DNA of 64,000 bases from Manduca sexta (taxonomy: Eukaryota; Arthropoda; Insecta; Lepidoptera; Sphingidae). The stretch lies in the NCBI RefSeq assembly GCF_014839805.1, contig NC_051128.1:12476466-12540465 (forward strand), read 5' to 3'. The translations under genes were made by a program, and so were the position numbers. The notes beneath the pieces are model-generated. The model saw only the letters and a program-made list of their open reading frames with translations, was not told the DNA's origin and made no database searches. Shown here one piece after another: positions 38,601 to 47,884 of the stretch. The stretch's first letter is position 1; each line of letters begins with the position of its first letter.

Positions 38601-39373
38601 ATAGTCCCAATAGCTTACAATACTTAATTTTAGCTCGGAAAATACAAAGAACATTTGCACAGGCAAAGGCTGTTCACGCGGGCGGAGCCTCGAAGCAACA
38701 CTAAGTACATTTATATCCAACCACTTATCTTCAAGTTACAAAATCATGTTCCTACATTCGCAACGTATTAATCCGCATTGAATATCAAAGCGCGAGGAGA
38801 CGCTTGCAGTTTGTTATTTTGTGCCCGCTCGGTGTAAGCTGGACGTAAAACCGGCTTCAGGATTGCAACTAATCGTCTCGGCAACGTGTTACGATCCGAA
38901 CGGACACTACGTGATAATATGCGACTAATCCCTCTTGTATTATAAATGGAGAAGATGTTTCGATGTTTGTTAGAAGGCAACACTCCTTTACAATTGGTGA
39001 GGATGACGTTACATCTTAAGGCGTTTGGTATGTTGGTGTAATTTGACAGCTGGTATTAATCCAAACAATTAATCAAAATATTTTCTTGATAAATACGATA
39101 GATAATGCTAAGAGACACCATCTCTTCAGAACGCCAGAGGATCGAGCCGATTACATAACCCTTATTGAACTAAAAACAAAATCTATTATCATTTGCACAT
39201 ACCCGATGACTTCTGGACGCCTTCGGGTCCAGATAAGTCCTCAGCTTGTTGAGGTAGTGCGCCGGCGAGTCCTTCGCCTGCACCATGTCCTGGTCGCAGA
39301 TGATCTCCCATTTCTTCTCGAGGTCGTAGTTTCGCAGCAGTTTCGCTTTATCTGGCGGCAAGTCCATAGACGC
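10835..39373 (-). CDS. Frl: Formin-like protein (FMNL/Frl family), gene span of 16 visible exons
   Basis: This gene encodes a diaphanous-related formin that nucleates and elongates unbranched actin filaments under Rho-family GTPase control, acting in filopodia, lamellipodia and cell shape. Visible order: GTPase-binding/FH3 armadillo region (39203-25210), coiled coil (24823-23686), proline-rich FH1 that binds profilin (22905-22539), FH2 actin-capping domain (22539-15548), linker (15156-15257) and DAD autoinhibitory tail (11047-10835). Every junction matches in phase. Using one copy of the repeated exon and one restored base in FH1, the length is 3081 nt, or 1026 residues; vertebrate FMNL proteins are about 1030-1090. 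Missing is only the first coding exon, expected to end just before ASMDLPPDK. Oddities are a 26-copy tandem array of one FH2 exon, a one-base frame break in FH1, an open extension after the stop, and a possible alternative last exon. Coding exons are far more GC-rich than the introns. Confidence 0.93.
11048..13664. other. Formin intron sequence
   Basis: AT-rich intron containing one SINE-like insertion (12619-12801). I see nothing else that looks functional. Confidence 0.5.
12619..12801 (+). mobile_element. SINE-like element, family B
   Basis: Shares ACATAATAAGACTTAACA, CATGTCTCAGGATG, GTTTATGGGCGGT and an AGCAATAAAAAAA tail with copies at 31070, 43795, 48985, 54405 and 58035. Confidence 0.75.
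13665..13745 (-). CDS. Frl: Candidate alternative last exon of the formin-like gene
   Basis: Inside the 4.1-kb intron before the DAD exon, a good acceptor (ACTTTCTCACAG) is followed in phase 0 by 26 codons and TAG, reading [20 protein letters not shown] then QSLDPA. The phase matches the upstream exon end at 15156, and codon use is GC-rich like the real exons. A strong GTAAGT donor at 13627-13622 could make it a stop-containing cassette exon of 118 bases. Either use would remove the DAD. I know no homologue of this tail. Confidence 0.4.
   Translation of the reverse strand, partial: RFNYATLSAGLLQQHLSQLRQSLDPA
13746..15155. other. Formin intron sequence
   Basis: AT-rich intron with a TA dinucleotide run. 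No other feature seen. Confidence 0.5.
14571..14600. repeat. (TA)n microsatellite
   Basis: About 15 uninterrupted TA repeats in the formin intron. Confidence 0.9.
15156..15257 (-). CDS. Frl: Formin-like gene, linker exon between FH2 and DAD
   Basis: Thirty-four codons, [20 protein letters not shown] then [14 protein letters not shown], equivalent to the charged helix after FH2 in FMNL. Acceptor TTACGATAG, donor GTGAGA. Ends in phase 0, which suits both the DAD exon and the candidate alternative exon at 13745. Confidence 0.92.
15548..15649 (-). CDS. Frl: Formin-like gene, last FH2 exon
   Basis: Thirty-four codons, phase 0, encoding [14 protein letters not shown] then [13 protein letters not shown]. 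It matches the FMNL segment DAFDDVVKYFGE through FVRFVKAYK, the end of FH2. Acceptor ATCCCGCAG, donor GTAATC. Confidence 0.94.
15921..20605 (-). repeat. Frl: 26-copy tandem array of a formin FH2 exon, 180-bp unit
   Basis: Twenty-six head-to-tail units start at 15921 and then recur every 180 bases, except two of 181 (17541 and 19522). Each unit is the 164-base exon plus 16 bases made of its donor start and acceptor end. Most units look identical. Differences seen are copy 1 (T and A changes near 20577-20589), a G-to-A at 16361, an extra T at 19562-19565, and a CTCGCT to GGCTGCT change near 17633-17640. In the minus-strand formin frame each unit reads as 60 residues, with six extra residues at each join. 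Reading all copies as one exon hits TAA at 17540-17542 after the two insertions. It could be a real expansion or an assembly artefact. Confidence 0.93.
20426..20589 (-). CDS. Frl: Formin-like gene, FH2 post-region exon, copy 1 of 26 (ancestral-looking)
   Basis: This 164-base copy has the only full upstream intron and acceptor (GTACCGTATCGTGCAG). It encodes [20 protein letters not shown], then [20 protein letters not shown], ending HETKHAQ before GTAACG. VSLENV is identical to vertebrate FMNL, whereas the other copies have ESLEDV. It joins the upstream exon in phase 1 and, through its own donor, the downstream exon at 15649 in phase 0. Using only this copy restores a normal FH2 domain, so I take it as the functional exon. 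Confidence 0.85.
21093..21665 (-). CDS. Frl: Formin-like gene, central FH2 exon
   Basis: The 573-base core of FH2. It includes [20 protein letters not shown], the [17 protein letters not shown] knob helix, and [20 protein letters not shown], the GNYLN-type FH2 signature, followed by [15 protein letters not shown]. It ends DKAAQ in phase 1 at a GTTAGT donor. The next exon must begin with two bases completing a valine, as the right-most unit of the array does. Confidence 0.97.
21968..22178 (-). CDS. Frl: Formin-like gene, FH2 lasso/linker exon
   Basis: A 211-base exon encoding [28 protein letters not shown], a Ser/Asp-rich loop, and [14 protein letters not shown]. It matches the FMNL lasso and linker that wrap the partner subunit in the FH2 dimer. 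Acceptor CATCCCCAG, donor GTGAGA. Confidence 0.95.
22539..22905 (-). CDS. Frl: Formin-like gene, FH1 exon with a one-base frame break
   Basis: The exon starts in the frame set by its upstream neighbour ([18 protein letters not shown], then [20 protein letters not shown]). It must end in another frame, which carries [26 protein letters not shown] and the conserved [14 protein letters not shown] that starts FH2. The length of 367 is one short of the expected multiple, so one base is missing somewhere in the G/C-rich proline tract, roughly 22680-22800. The FH1 segment binds profilin-actin. A sequence error in a homopolymer is the simplest reading; a true frameshift would kill all downstream domains. 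Confidence 0.85.
23343..23595. other. Unexplained GC-rich island in a formin intron
   Basis: A GC-rich block lies between formin exons. It has a plus-strand open stretch ending at 23518 ([20 protein letters not shown]) but no splice sites in phase with the gene. At 23521-23590 a 10-base inverted repeat (AGGATCGATG / CATCGATCCT) flanks a GTGATATCAC palindrome. It may be a transposon remnant. Confidence 0.3.
23686..23797 (-). CDS. Frl: Formin-like gene, coiled-coil exon 3
   Basis: A 112-base exon ending in phase 1. It encodes [20 protein letters not shown] then [17 protein letters not shown], the end of the coiled coil before FH1. Acceptor ATCTAG, donor GTGAGT. Confidence 0.87.
24043..24171 (-). 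CDS. Frl: Formin-like gene, coiled-coil exon 2
   Basis: Forty-three codons rich in Glu, Arg, Leu and Ala with heptad spacing (LERLATLE-like pattern, [14 protein letters not shown]). Acceptor TTCTTGCAG, donor GTATGT. Confidence 0.88.
24236..24495 (+). mobile_element. Interspersed element, family C (diverged)
   Basis: Inside a formin intron. Carries CGGATAGCGACC-like, GTTCTGGGATCAGCCTGT and TTTGTGTCGACTGC blocks shared with 37611, 41149 and 52822, with an internal insertion. Confidence 0.6.
24707..24823 (-). CDS. Frl: Formin-like gene, start of coiled coil
   Basis: Thirty-nine codons encoding [20 protein letters not shown] and [14 protein letters not shown], the junction between FH3 and the coiled coil. 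Acceptor TTTTCAG, donor GTGAGT. Confidence 0.94.
25210..25353 (-). CDS. Frl: Formin-like gene, FH3 / dimerisation exon
   Basis: Forty-eight codons, [20 protein letters not shown] through [10 protein letters not shown], nearly identical to vertebrate FMNL. Acceptor ATTCCAG, donor GTAGGG. Confidence 0.95.
25428..25650 (+). mobile_element. tRNA-derived SINE (family H)
   Basis: A-box-like GATGGCGTGGTTG and B-box GGGTTCGAATCCC about 50 bases apart, followed by a non-tRNA body. Inside a formin intron. Related heads occur at 27405 and 50197 in reverse. Confidence 0.75.
25823..26071 (-). CDS. Frl: Formin-like gene, FH3 armadillo exon
   Basis: Eighty-three codons, phase 0. Contains [20 protein letters not shown] and [15 protein letters not shown], among the most conserved FH3 sequences of FMNL formins. 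Acceptor AATTCCAG, donor GTGAGG. Confidence 0.95.
26539..26744 (-). CDS. Frl: Formin-like gene, FH3 exon with arginine-rich linker
   Basis: A 206-base exon, 68 full codons. A low-complexity Ser/Arg/Ala linker leads into [19 protein letters not shown], the start of the armadillo-like FH3 region. The acceptor at 26745-26746 (ACATCAG) has a modest pyrimidine tract but gives the only phase that joins its neighbours. Confidence 0.88.
27176..27315 (-). CDS. Frl: Formin-like gene, FH3 exon with WVREFLN block
   Basis: A 140-base exon encoding [20 protein letters not shown] then [20 protein letters not shown]. The first block is a near match to vertebrate FMNL. The second is more divergent, as in other insects' linker regions. 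Acceptor ATTACAG, donor GTAAGA. Confidence 0.92.
27405..27697 (-). mobile_element. tRNA-derived SINE (family H), diverged
   Basis: Reverse-strand head with ACTACGCCACTGAGG and a degraded B box (GGTTTGATTGCC). Body shares GACTCCGGGCTG with 50197. Inside a formin intron. Confidence 0.65.
27854..27933 (-). CDS. Frl: Formin-like gene, short GBD exon
   Basis: An 80-base exon between CTGTTTTCAG-type acceptor and GTACGA donor. It encodes [20 protein letters not shown] then LRTNHI, matching the [14 protein letters not shown] block of vertebrate FMNL. It was found by searching for the missing segment between its neighbours and fits both phases exactly. Confidence 0.9.
28272..28420. mobile_element. 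MITE with TATTCTGTCTA terminal repeats
   Basis: Left end GGCTCTATTCTGTCTA and right end TAGACGGAATAGGACC are inverted copies with few mismatches, 149 bases apart end to end. Lies in the large 5' formin intron. Confidence 0.6.
28529..28707 (+). mobile_element. 179-bp MITE, copy 1
   Basis: Ends GGGCCCTTATTCTGTAT and GATAGAGAATAAGGCCCC are imperfect inverted repeats. A reverse-orientation copy of the same length lies at 56709-56887. Confidence 0.75.
29402..29530. mobile_element. Element fragment with GTCGGCGATTCCGAC core
   Basis: Shares AATATTATTAAAACTTACGC and GTCGGCGATTCCGAC with the MITE at 30337. CTAGATAGC and GCTATCTAG flank the core as an inverted pair. Confidence 0.5.
29770..29855 (+). 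mobile_element. Remnant of a non-LTR retrotransposon C-terminus
   Basis: Encodes [15 protein letters not shown], resembling the last residues of RTE-like reverse transcriptases in insects. No further domain is visible. Confidence 0.45.
30337..30489. mobile_element. Short MITE with AACACTAGTGTT terminal repeats
   Basis: TAAATAACACTAGTGTT at the left is inverted as AACACTAGTGTTATTTA at the right. The core shares sequence with 29402-29530, partly inverted. Confidence 0.6.
31070..31306 (+). mobile_element. SINE-like element, family B
   Basis: Longer copy including GTGTAGTCACTGTTGTGTTC and GTAGCCAGTGTAAC upstream blocks, with an AGCAATAAAAAAAA tail. Confidence 0.75.
32103..32130. repeat. Poly-A tract
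   Basis: About 28 adenines, possibly the tail of an inserted retroelement. Confidence 0.85.
32187..32420 (-). mobile_element. Interspersed element, family C
   Basis: Reverse copy with GTGCACGGTAAAGCGACCC, GGTAAGTGGAGTGGGGTCC and GTCGACACAATTATGCC blocks shared with 37611, 41149 and 52822. Confidence 0.7.
32650..32805 (-). mobile_element. Interspersed element with a single internal unit
   Basis: Contains CGCTAATCTCAGGAACTACT and CATTACTCCTGAGTGCTA, related to the 123-bp unit tandemly repeated at 62833-64000, and AACAAAAGCTA at the end. Confidence 0.55.
32965..33294 (-). mobile_element. tRNA-derived SINE (family A), near full length
   Basis: Reverse copy with tail AATATTAGCCCTGTATTATC, body, and B-box complement GGGATTTGAACCTGCGG at 33229. 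Confidence 0.85.
33365..33640. mobile_element. Palindromic TTAA-flanked MITE (family D), left arm cut
   Basis: A long near-perfect inverted repeat centred near 33460 (around TTTAATATGACGAAATT). The right end reads CCTTGAGGTATCGCC then TTAA (33641-33644). The left arm lacks its terminus. Confidence 0.8.
33958..34005. repeat. Perfect 18-bp hairpin
   Basis: GGTGTACCTAGTGCTTGC (33958-33975) is perfectly complementary to 33988-34005, with a 12-base loop ATTTTAATAAAA. Confidence 0.85.
35926..36137 (+). repeat. Interspersed repeat I, copy 1
   Basis: Shares CCCCTACTTGCCAGCCCGAG, TCATAAGTGCAACTTTGTTC and TGATAAATAAAGTA with the inverted copy at 61923-62136. Confidence 0.7.
36483..36700 (+). mobile_element. 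Interspersed repeat, diverged copy
   Basis: ACTAGCTTCTGCCCGCGGCT opening followed by a diverged body ending in ACATGCAAACGCACATA. Confidence 0.5.
37611..37835 (+). mobile_element. Interspersed element, family C
   Basis: TGGTGGTAGATATATTATAT opening, GCGTTCCGGGATCTGCCTGT and CAGTCGACATTTAATTGGAT blocks, ending CACTTTACCGTGTAT. Confidence 0.75.
39203..39373 (-). CDS. Frl: Formin-like gene, GTPase-binding region exon (most 5' found)
   Basis: Fifty-seven codons, phase 0 at both ends, after a CTTTCCAG acceptor and before GTATGT. It encodes [17 protein letters not shown] and [13 protein letters not shown], the hallmark FMNL N-terminal segment. The acceptor shows that at least one upstream coding exon exists. 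It is not seen between here and 64000. Confidence 0.93.
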
Positions 39374-41148
39374 CTGGAAAGAACAAATATTATGATCGTT
39401 AGTTGAAATATATTGCGTGGGATGATTGATGAATATAACGTTTTGATGTTTGTTTATTTTTGTCGATTTATTACTGTAAATTATTAATCATATTTACTAC
39501 AGTAGATTTGGTTAAATATTAAAGTAGTTGCACAAATATCCGCAGATATTTCAGAAATCATCACAAATTATTTACTAACTGTAGCACTAATATTTTTTAC
39601 CCACATTGTCATATTTTTCCAGGAACACAGAAGCGATAAGCCGGCCAATTTAAAAAGCCAAATGCTCGTCGCATATCGCAACAATCGTCTAGCATTGAAC
39701 CAGTTTCTCAGATATTGGTTATAGCCTATAACGGTACGTGCGCGAGTAGGGTTGTCCAAGTTAGGGTCGTAGATCAGGTTTGCAGTATGTGCGAATTGGA
39801 TTCTAGGTCAATAAGGGTTTGCGATATTATATTAATTCTCACATGCATAACGCACATAATAAACACTGGGGATCCTTCAACCAACATTGGGAACGCGATG
39901 GATGGTGGAGTTTTAATAATTAATTATATAGCTGTAAGATTTCCATACTGTAAATAAATAAAACAAAGTCAAAACTTTTTCCAGTCGTTATTTTAACATA
40001 CATATTATGCAGCTATTAAAAATTGTTGAAAGTATAATCCTATGAAAAAGACAAGCGTATCGCGAAATCAGACACAAAGATCTAGATGACGGAGTGAGAA
40101 ATCGCACCTAATACCTGATTCAAAACGATTATTCAATGCAGCACTTGATTAACCAACAAATACCACCAGACATCCATGAGACGGCGCCATTGGTCTCAAT
40201 ATAAAATCCACCTTAGCCGTTGAAACAGCAGTTAAACTCACAAACGGCAAATACATTAATCAAGTCGAAGACGTCGTGTTAATGAGAAATCTCTTCGTAA
40301 GGGAAACGAGTCGTTAATATTCGACGGACACGGCCCTCGGATGCGTCCAGGTGCGTGGAAAAACCTTGTTTATTCTTGTTTTTTAGAATAATTGTGGAAC
40401 TTTGTAAATTACAGTTGGATAGCAAGGGATTCAGAATAAAATTTTATATCACATTAAAAAGTTAACTGGAGAAAAATCTAAACGTAAACAAAGATGATGA
40501 TATTTTATACCGTCAAGATATCTGGACCCTAAAAATGCCTTTAAACAACAAACATGTTCTTTAAAGTCCAGCAGATCACCTATAATTCCGCTCCATTTTT
40601 AATATCCTTGGAAGGGGGTAATCATTCACACTTAGTTACTCAAATGCTCAATTGCTTTCTCCCAAAAAAAAAAACAATCTACTTTTTATTATCCCCTTAT
40701 TTTATTGACAAGTCTTAACGGATATTTAAAAAGATATTGTTTTATAGTTTTTTTTTCTAGATAAGGCACACTGGATACAGTATTGTCTTGAAGCAACCCT
40801 CACACATCAATATTAGCCTATCCATTAGATAGGTTAGGGCCAGCGCACTCGTGCGTCCTCATTGCTGCGCGCTGAATGACCACTAATTGACAATGGCAAT
40901 GTTGAATTGGACCGCATTGCTCGTCAACTGGTTAAACAATATTGCCAATATTACGGTATTAACCTAAAAACCAATCTAGTGGAATTTGGACTGGTGTTCT
41001 ATTCTGTTTTGGTCCTTCATCGTTTTATTATTTCCTGTTAAATTTTCCAACTACAATTCTCATGTTTTCCTATTTATCCTCATAATTTGGTGAGTAAAAG
41101 TCAACACTCCATCTGGATCCCATTTCACTTAACACTTACCACTTTTGC

Positions 41149-41406
41149 TGGTGGTAGGACATATTTTATATCCGCCCGGATAGCGACCACCGTACACAAG
41201 GTGTTAAAACACACCATAAGCCAACGTAAGCGGGTCGCGTTCCGGGATCAGGCTGTCTATGTATATCCGGGCCCAACAGGCCGGCATAATTGTGTCGGCT
41301 GCCAAGGGGTAATCATCTCTCGTCAGGTGACATTCTATTGGACCCCACTCCACTTACCATCGGGTGCCGCTGCACCCACCCCACTGGGTCACTTAACCGT
41401 GCTCGT
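41149..41406 (+). mobile_element. Interspersed element, family C
   Basis: TGGTGGTAGGACATATTTTA opening, CGGATAGCGACCACCGTACA, and TAACCGTGCTCG end. A second partial copy of its 3' block lies just before it at 41099-41140. Confidence 0.75.
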
Positions 41407-41714
41407 TTAAAAAAACTTAAAGGCTAACTAGTATAGTATCTTTGTTGTTTTTCCTAGTAGTTCAAACTGCAATATGTTTATCCTCATATATCCGTATTAT
41501 GTTATTAAATGGGTAGCCGGTCAGACGTCGGTCGGCAGCCGGCGCGGCGATGATCTCGCGTCTGCCAACAGCTTCCATTACCTGTTTCATTACTTACGCG
41601 CGGTTATCGAGTACACACCCAGAGTTGTGTGGAGAGCAAGATTTTGGTTAAAAAATTGGGATAAATTAAAATATTTTTGGGAAGCGTAGGGTATAGAGAA
41701 TGAACTACACAATA

Positions 41715-41818
41715 GTGACAAAGGGTCCATATAGGCCGATTCCTGACGGCTTCCGTGTCGTATCTGATATAAAATTTTATTATCATTGGAACGATTTGCA
41801 AATAGCTTTTATGTTCTT
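41715..41818 (+). repeat. Interspersed repeat J, copy 1
   Basis: AAGGGTCCATATAGGCCGAT and ATTATCATTGGAACGATTTG blocks shared with 57792-57903. Confidence 0.6.
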
Positions 41819-42473
41819 TCGGATTCCCTTCCCGAAAATGTCAGAATGTTGCTGCTAAACATTGATAATTATTATTAACTGAAGCTCTCAGGTAAGACAC
41901 TTCCACGTAATGGTGATAATTCAAACATTTTGAAAACGCTTACATTAAGTGTACTATTTTCACAAAAAACACAATCCTTTTTCTTATGACGCTACTACTA
42001 CATGGACTACTTCTGGGGCCAGCAATAGATTTAATAAATCAGTTTTTTTGTTGACAAGTTAATGAACAGCAATTTCCAAATCGGGACAATCCCAAATATT
42101 CCAAACAAGTGGTAGGCCTACGCGTGCATGATTCAAAACATGAATTTCGACTAACGCTCCACAACACGTACGTTCTATTACGAGAGGCATAGAGGTGGTT
42201 TTTGAACTCGCAATGCGTGGATGTCGCGCGTTGGTTGAGCAAACCGTATTAGCATAGATCAGCGGTTACAGCGAGATCAATTATGATGCTGCGAGGCGTG
42301 ATCCCACGCCACACGCTCCGGCACTAGTCGACAACAAATGGGATAAAACGATGGAATTATCTAGAACGTCAAAATGTTGTCTGAATTATGTCCTAATCTC
42401 TAGGCTGGTGTGATAAACCATATTTACAATAGTATATTGAGTTATAATGGAATCCACTTGCCTGTTTGTTGGA

Positions 42474-42808
42474 TAATAATAATAATGTAATATCAGCTCT
42501 GTATTATATACTTGCCCACTGCGGAGCACGGGCCTTCTCTACTACTGAGAGGGATTAGGCCTTAGTCCACCACGCTATCCCAGTGCGGATTGGTAGACTT
42601 CCCACACCTTCGAAATTCCTATAGAGAACTTCTCAGATATGCAGGTTTCCTCACGATGTTTTCCTTCACCGTTAAAGCGAACGATAAATTCACAAAGAAT
42701 ACAAACATAATTTTTTAGAAAAGTCGGAGGTGTGTGTGCCCTTGGGATTTGAACCTGCGGACATTCGTCTTGGCAGTCCATTCCACACCAAACTAGGCTA
42801 TCGCCGCT
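42474..42808 (-). mobile_element. tRNA-derived SINE (family A), near full length
   Basis: Reverse copy, very similar to 32965-33294, with the B-box complement at about 42744. Confidence 0.85.
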
Positions 42809-43794
42809 TTTGTTGGATATCTTATAAATAAATAGACAAAGCGTTAATCTACTCAGATGATCTAGTGTCTACACACTAGAATCTACAAGAGAGAGTTTAA
42901 AAATAAATTCGGTCATTTTCCACCTGTGTACACCCAATTTTATACTTTAAAATTAATATTCCAGTTTCGCTCGAGATTGGCAATTATTAAAGTATTTAAA
43001 ATGATTGATTTTGCCTGCATCATTATTTTACATTACTTTCTCTGAGAACCGTTGAGTGGATAATCAACGAGTAATTAACAGAGTGCGTGCCGAAATTAAT
43101 ATTCACGCATCGACGAAGGGCGAGAGTTGAGTGAAAAATACAACTTCCGGGATATATTTTCGAAAAAAATATGGGAAATTAATATCCGACTCTAATTACG
43201 ATTGGACTACTGAAATATCCAATGTACAGAGACAAATTATGTAGTTTTAAATTTATTTAAAACGACGGAACATGCAGATAAACAAGAAAGCGAGATAACA
43301 AAAACGTTGAAAAACCATCAAATAATTTATTTATACGTATGTCTTCAATCGATAAATTTAAAGTTCTTTTAAAAAATTAAGACTAGAACTTAAGCCATGT
43401 ACAGTCAGCCACATAAGTAGCTAATCAAATTAAAAATCATGAACTTTTATGTCTGTACCGACAGTCGATTTTTCTTCACTAAAATGATAAAATAAAAATG
43501 TTTACTTATTTTAGATAAAGAAAAATATTTTACAATTGAAGTTAATATGTAGAAACGTATGAATTTGTTCAGCTACTTTTTTGTCTGACCGTACATACTA
43601 ATAAAAAATCTCTAGTTGCTTGTATCGCGAAGGTGAACGACCCACGCAGAACCCAAATATTGTGCGATCGGCAATTCAATAGGTAAGCCTAATCTATTAA
43701 CCCCCTTAATTAATCCGTTAACTGTTCTCACTCGTTAACTGTTTTGTGAACTACTAAGAACTATTAAAAACTTGCGTAGTTTTGGTACACTTGT

Positions 43795-43948
43795 AATACA
43801 TAATAAGACTTAACATCTCATGTCTCAGGATGGCGAGCGCAGTGGAATACCAAACAATACTTTGTAGTTCTAGCTGTTGGGATGGCGTTTCTACTGTTTA
43901 TGAGGGATCATATCGATTATCAGGGGAACGGCAAGCAATAAAAAAAAG
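43795..43948 (+). mobile_element. SINE-like element, family B (internal deletion)
   Basis: AATAAGACTTAACATCTCATG and GGAATACCAAACAATAC blocks, tail AGCAATAAAAAAAAG; part of the 3' body is missing. Confidence 0.7.
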
Positions 43949-46900
43949 ACTATTTCTATTTTTTTTATTTTCTATAGAGCTTGTATGTAATTTTGCGATC
44001 ATGTCGCTCCGTACGTCCGCTCTCACCGGCGCGGTTTTTACTCACTTTTCACAATTTCAAAATATATTTTTAATAAAGCCTAGGCCCTTATCGACGCTGA
44101 ATCCGACAACAATTAACTGAATTGCGAGATAAGCGAAATCGGTTGTAACACTATACAGAAATTTGAATTATGAAGCCAGAAGCATTGCGTATTATTGTAC
44201 TGGACTGGTCTTCCTGAGACTATATAAACAGAGATTAAAGCAGGATTGGTTTTTAAGAACGAATAAAAGAACGAGGAAGAGAGATAAAAGAACGATAGGG
44301 AGCTTCAGCTGTTTCAGGGATCATACAAATTCAATAAGATGAATGTTGGCTGCTGGAATTTAACGAGACCATACCTCAATGCAACTTTTGTAATGCAAGA
44401 ATGATAAAGATACGGATTTTATGACACCGAGTATTAGACCTCAGCAAATCTGGAAACACTCTTCTAACTCTACGCTTTATATTATCAGTATTTGACTGAG
44501 GCTTTGCAAGTCAAAGTTTTATATGGTAAGTTCCTGTTTACGAGTAGTGGTTACTAATAGGCGAGCAACTCGCCCGTCCCATCATTCAGCAACTCGCACC
44601 GATCAATGAGACGTAAATGTTTTTATCTACGATAAAACCGACATTATGCTGACCACCGATGCATACCGGAGAGTCAATTATGGTAACCATACATACCAGC
44701 TGTTAACGGACGATCTTTTTGCTTATTAAACAATTTACGCGGTTAGCTCAATAGTTCCGTTATTGGCGGACAGTGATTTCCATTGGTTATATTTATAGTG
44801 TTTGTTTTGGAATATGGGTAGTATCACGGAAAAATCCTTACAGCAATCTCGATAAAAAACCAAAGAAGTCGGCTGCAAACATGTCACGAGTTTATTCTGA
44901 TTGGTTAATTTTCAAGTCGATCCGAATATTGGAATCGTTTATTTAAATGAAATGTCAATAATTATAATATTCTGTACAGCTTGGAAACTTCTAGACGATC
45001 ATTTTTTCTTTAAAAAGACAATAACACAGATTGCCTTAGCTTGCCTTTGGTAATGAAAACTTTTTGCCTATTACGTTTTCCTTCAGTCATGGAGTTTGCT
45101 GCGACAACCAAAACCCTACAAACGCCTTTAAAATGAAGATCACGGCCGCTTTTGCGAGAGGTCGATCTGGACTTCTAGACCCATGTATGTTCAGTAAGTG
45201 ACCCAATGGGGCTGATGATGAACATTAACGCGAGGATGATATATCCATACTAATCTATATCTGCTATAAAATACTAATCCATATATCCCAGTCGACATTT
45301 TCAAATTGTCGGTATAGTCGCGGATGTGCCGAGTTATTGCCGACGGCGGTCGGTGATTACATTTTCTACTTTCTAATTAGACATTAGTCGATATGTGTCC
45401 ATGTTGTACGTTAATGGCGCCCCATTATACTCCGCGTTATCTGATGAAAGTTCGCGTATTGTTAATTTAACGCGACCTGTTTACTATTTTCCTCGTGTGC
45501 TTACGAAGTTGATTCAATTTTGCTTGAACGAGCGCTAGGTGGCGTTACATTTAGGACCTATTCTTCTTTTGCTTCATTTCCTACCTCGACGTTCGAAAGT
45601 GTTTTTATTTTATCAACAAAGCACCTTTAGTGCTGAACACCTTTCACACTCGCTCCGGTTTCATTATTGTACGTTATGTATTCGATGACTCGCGGACAAA
45701 TAACATTTAAAACAAGAAACAACAAAGCCTTATGCTGTAAATCAAATACTATGATACAAAGGCTCGTAATCACTCCACAACTGGCTCCACCGTCTCGTTT
45801 TCAATCACTATTCAATTCCCCGATCCTTTCATTCACAAATCCATTACAAAACAGATTTTCTTTAGCAATGCTCGTTGTAACCGGACCGTTGCACCCATAA
45901 ACGCTGAGTTTACGAGTGCCACCGGGTTTACTACCGCCTGTAATGGGATTGGGGTCTACGCTAACTTCACGTGTACTGAAACTCCGATGGGGTGTCAATG
46001 CTATGGACGTTTAAAGTCCAATGGGGTATCAATACGATGCGGTCATATCCGTGATCATTACTTCAATTGTTTTTTTTGACAGAGCATTAATCTGTGATAA
46101 TTTATCAGTTAAATTTACATAAGATTTTTGATTTAAATACGAATTCCGAATATAAGAGGATCCAGGTCTGTGGTCACTTCTAGTGTGACACGGGAATCAC
46201 CAATGGGGTATTAATTCGCAATAGGTTAACAGTTTGGGTATCCATACGAGGGGTAGCGTCGTTGATCTGGATTCAATTGTTTGGGGTTTGTTACTTTTAA
46301 GTATATATAAATTCGGAATCGGTGATCATTTGTACGTAAAGTTTACGTGAACATATTAACGACCCGTTCGCCGGTAAACAGCTGTTGAGAACCTATAAAC
46401 GAATATGTATACTGTGAGGTTTCAAATAAATGAGTACAAATAATTTAAAGAGGTAAGGTGTGTAAAAGAGGTTTGTTTGGAGAGGAAAATTACAGAAACT
46501 ACAGAAATGATTCTTAATCGTCTTTCTTCAAGGTAAAGCCAGAAAAACCTTCGAGAAATGTTTTCTACGTCATTTATGACACACAAGGCCTCACACGGGC
46601 ATAACCGCAAGCATAAATTAAAATATTTAACCATACCGTATAAATCGGATATCTTTCAATCAAACCTAAACGTGACAGCCCTAAAAATCCAAAAGTTACG
46701 CTTAAACTTTGCAAGCTCCATTACCGTGGAGCGGGCAGTTCCATCGCACTGGCACTGATTGTACCGAGCTAAAACAATACAAACTTTCTAAAACACATCT
46801 CGCAGTATCATAACAGCGACAGCACTATGTGTGGAAGTAGGGATGGTAATTCCTGAAATTCGATTTGAATCGAATTATATCGATTACATTGTTTTGGTAG

Positions 46901-47129
46901 CAAAATTTTAGGAACACTGCACCTTTAATGCTAGAAAAATCAGTTCATTGCTAGAAATAGCGAAGGGGATGAAGACTTTTCGAAGCTTAGGCATTCGTTT
47001 GTCTAGAATGAAGCACTGTATTGCAGATCTTTTAGGTACATACCTATTCAATTTGTTAGCAAAATTTTATAGAGTTAAGTATGTAAAGAATATAAAAAGG
47101 AGTGTTATTCTTTTTTTTTCGGGGCTTGG

Positions 47130-47300
47130 CATAGTGGCTTCACTGCACCTCATGTTAAGTGAAGTGAAGCTCAAAGAAAGTGCCGACTGGCAAAAGATAC
47201 AAGCATCCCCAGACGATCGGCACAGTCATGCTGGCCTGCATAATTGCTCCTTCACGCTCCGCTTGAAGGACTCCATGTTATAGGTAGGAAGGAATACTTA
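47130..47300. repeat. Interspersed repeat K, copy 1
   Basis: CATGCTGGCCTGC, CTTCACGCTCCGCTTGAAGG and TTATAGGTAGGAAGGAA blocks are shared with 55590-55690. Confidence 0.5.
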
Positions 47301-47884
47301 ATCAAAGCAGTCTTTCTTTTCATCAATTCGACACATGCCTCTATATTTTGAGATGTCATAGCTAGTACTGTGATTTTTTAATAAGATATGTATTCATGAA
47401 ATAATAATAAAGGCTAGTTTTGTGGGTACGGAACTCTGTAGGCGAGTCACATTCGCACTAAGATTCTAAATGCTCCTGTAGTGGTTTGTTTGTGCTTTTA
47501 TTAATTTTATTCATACTCGATACCTTCCATAAATATTATTCAAACTCGATTCAAACCAGCAATAAAACCTCTTCTATACGCTTATACCACGATGCTAATC
47601 GGGAACGAATGAATAATCAAGTGGTACAGATCGATTCTAAAATCGATTTCCAGACCGTTGAGTCTATAAGGAAGTCCGTTTGTTGCGTTGCGACAATGTA
47701 AGTAACGAGTATTAATGGACTTTACACAGTGGAGTCATGGTCGATATTTTATTTTAAGTGTGCACGTGAATGAGTTTGGCGTGTTGATTTTAAACACTAT
47801 ATTTAGAGTGGTAGGGACGTGCCTGTCAGCGTTAGTTTGTGGGTTTATCGATAGTTTGCGGATGACAATGTTTAGAAAAATTCT

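Larger units (their letters stand above)
28710..39202. other. Large 5' formin intron, transposon-rich
   Basis: Most of the 11.3-kb intron between the exons at 27933 and 39203. Apart from the listed elements I find no exon. Confidence 0.5.
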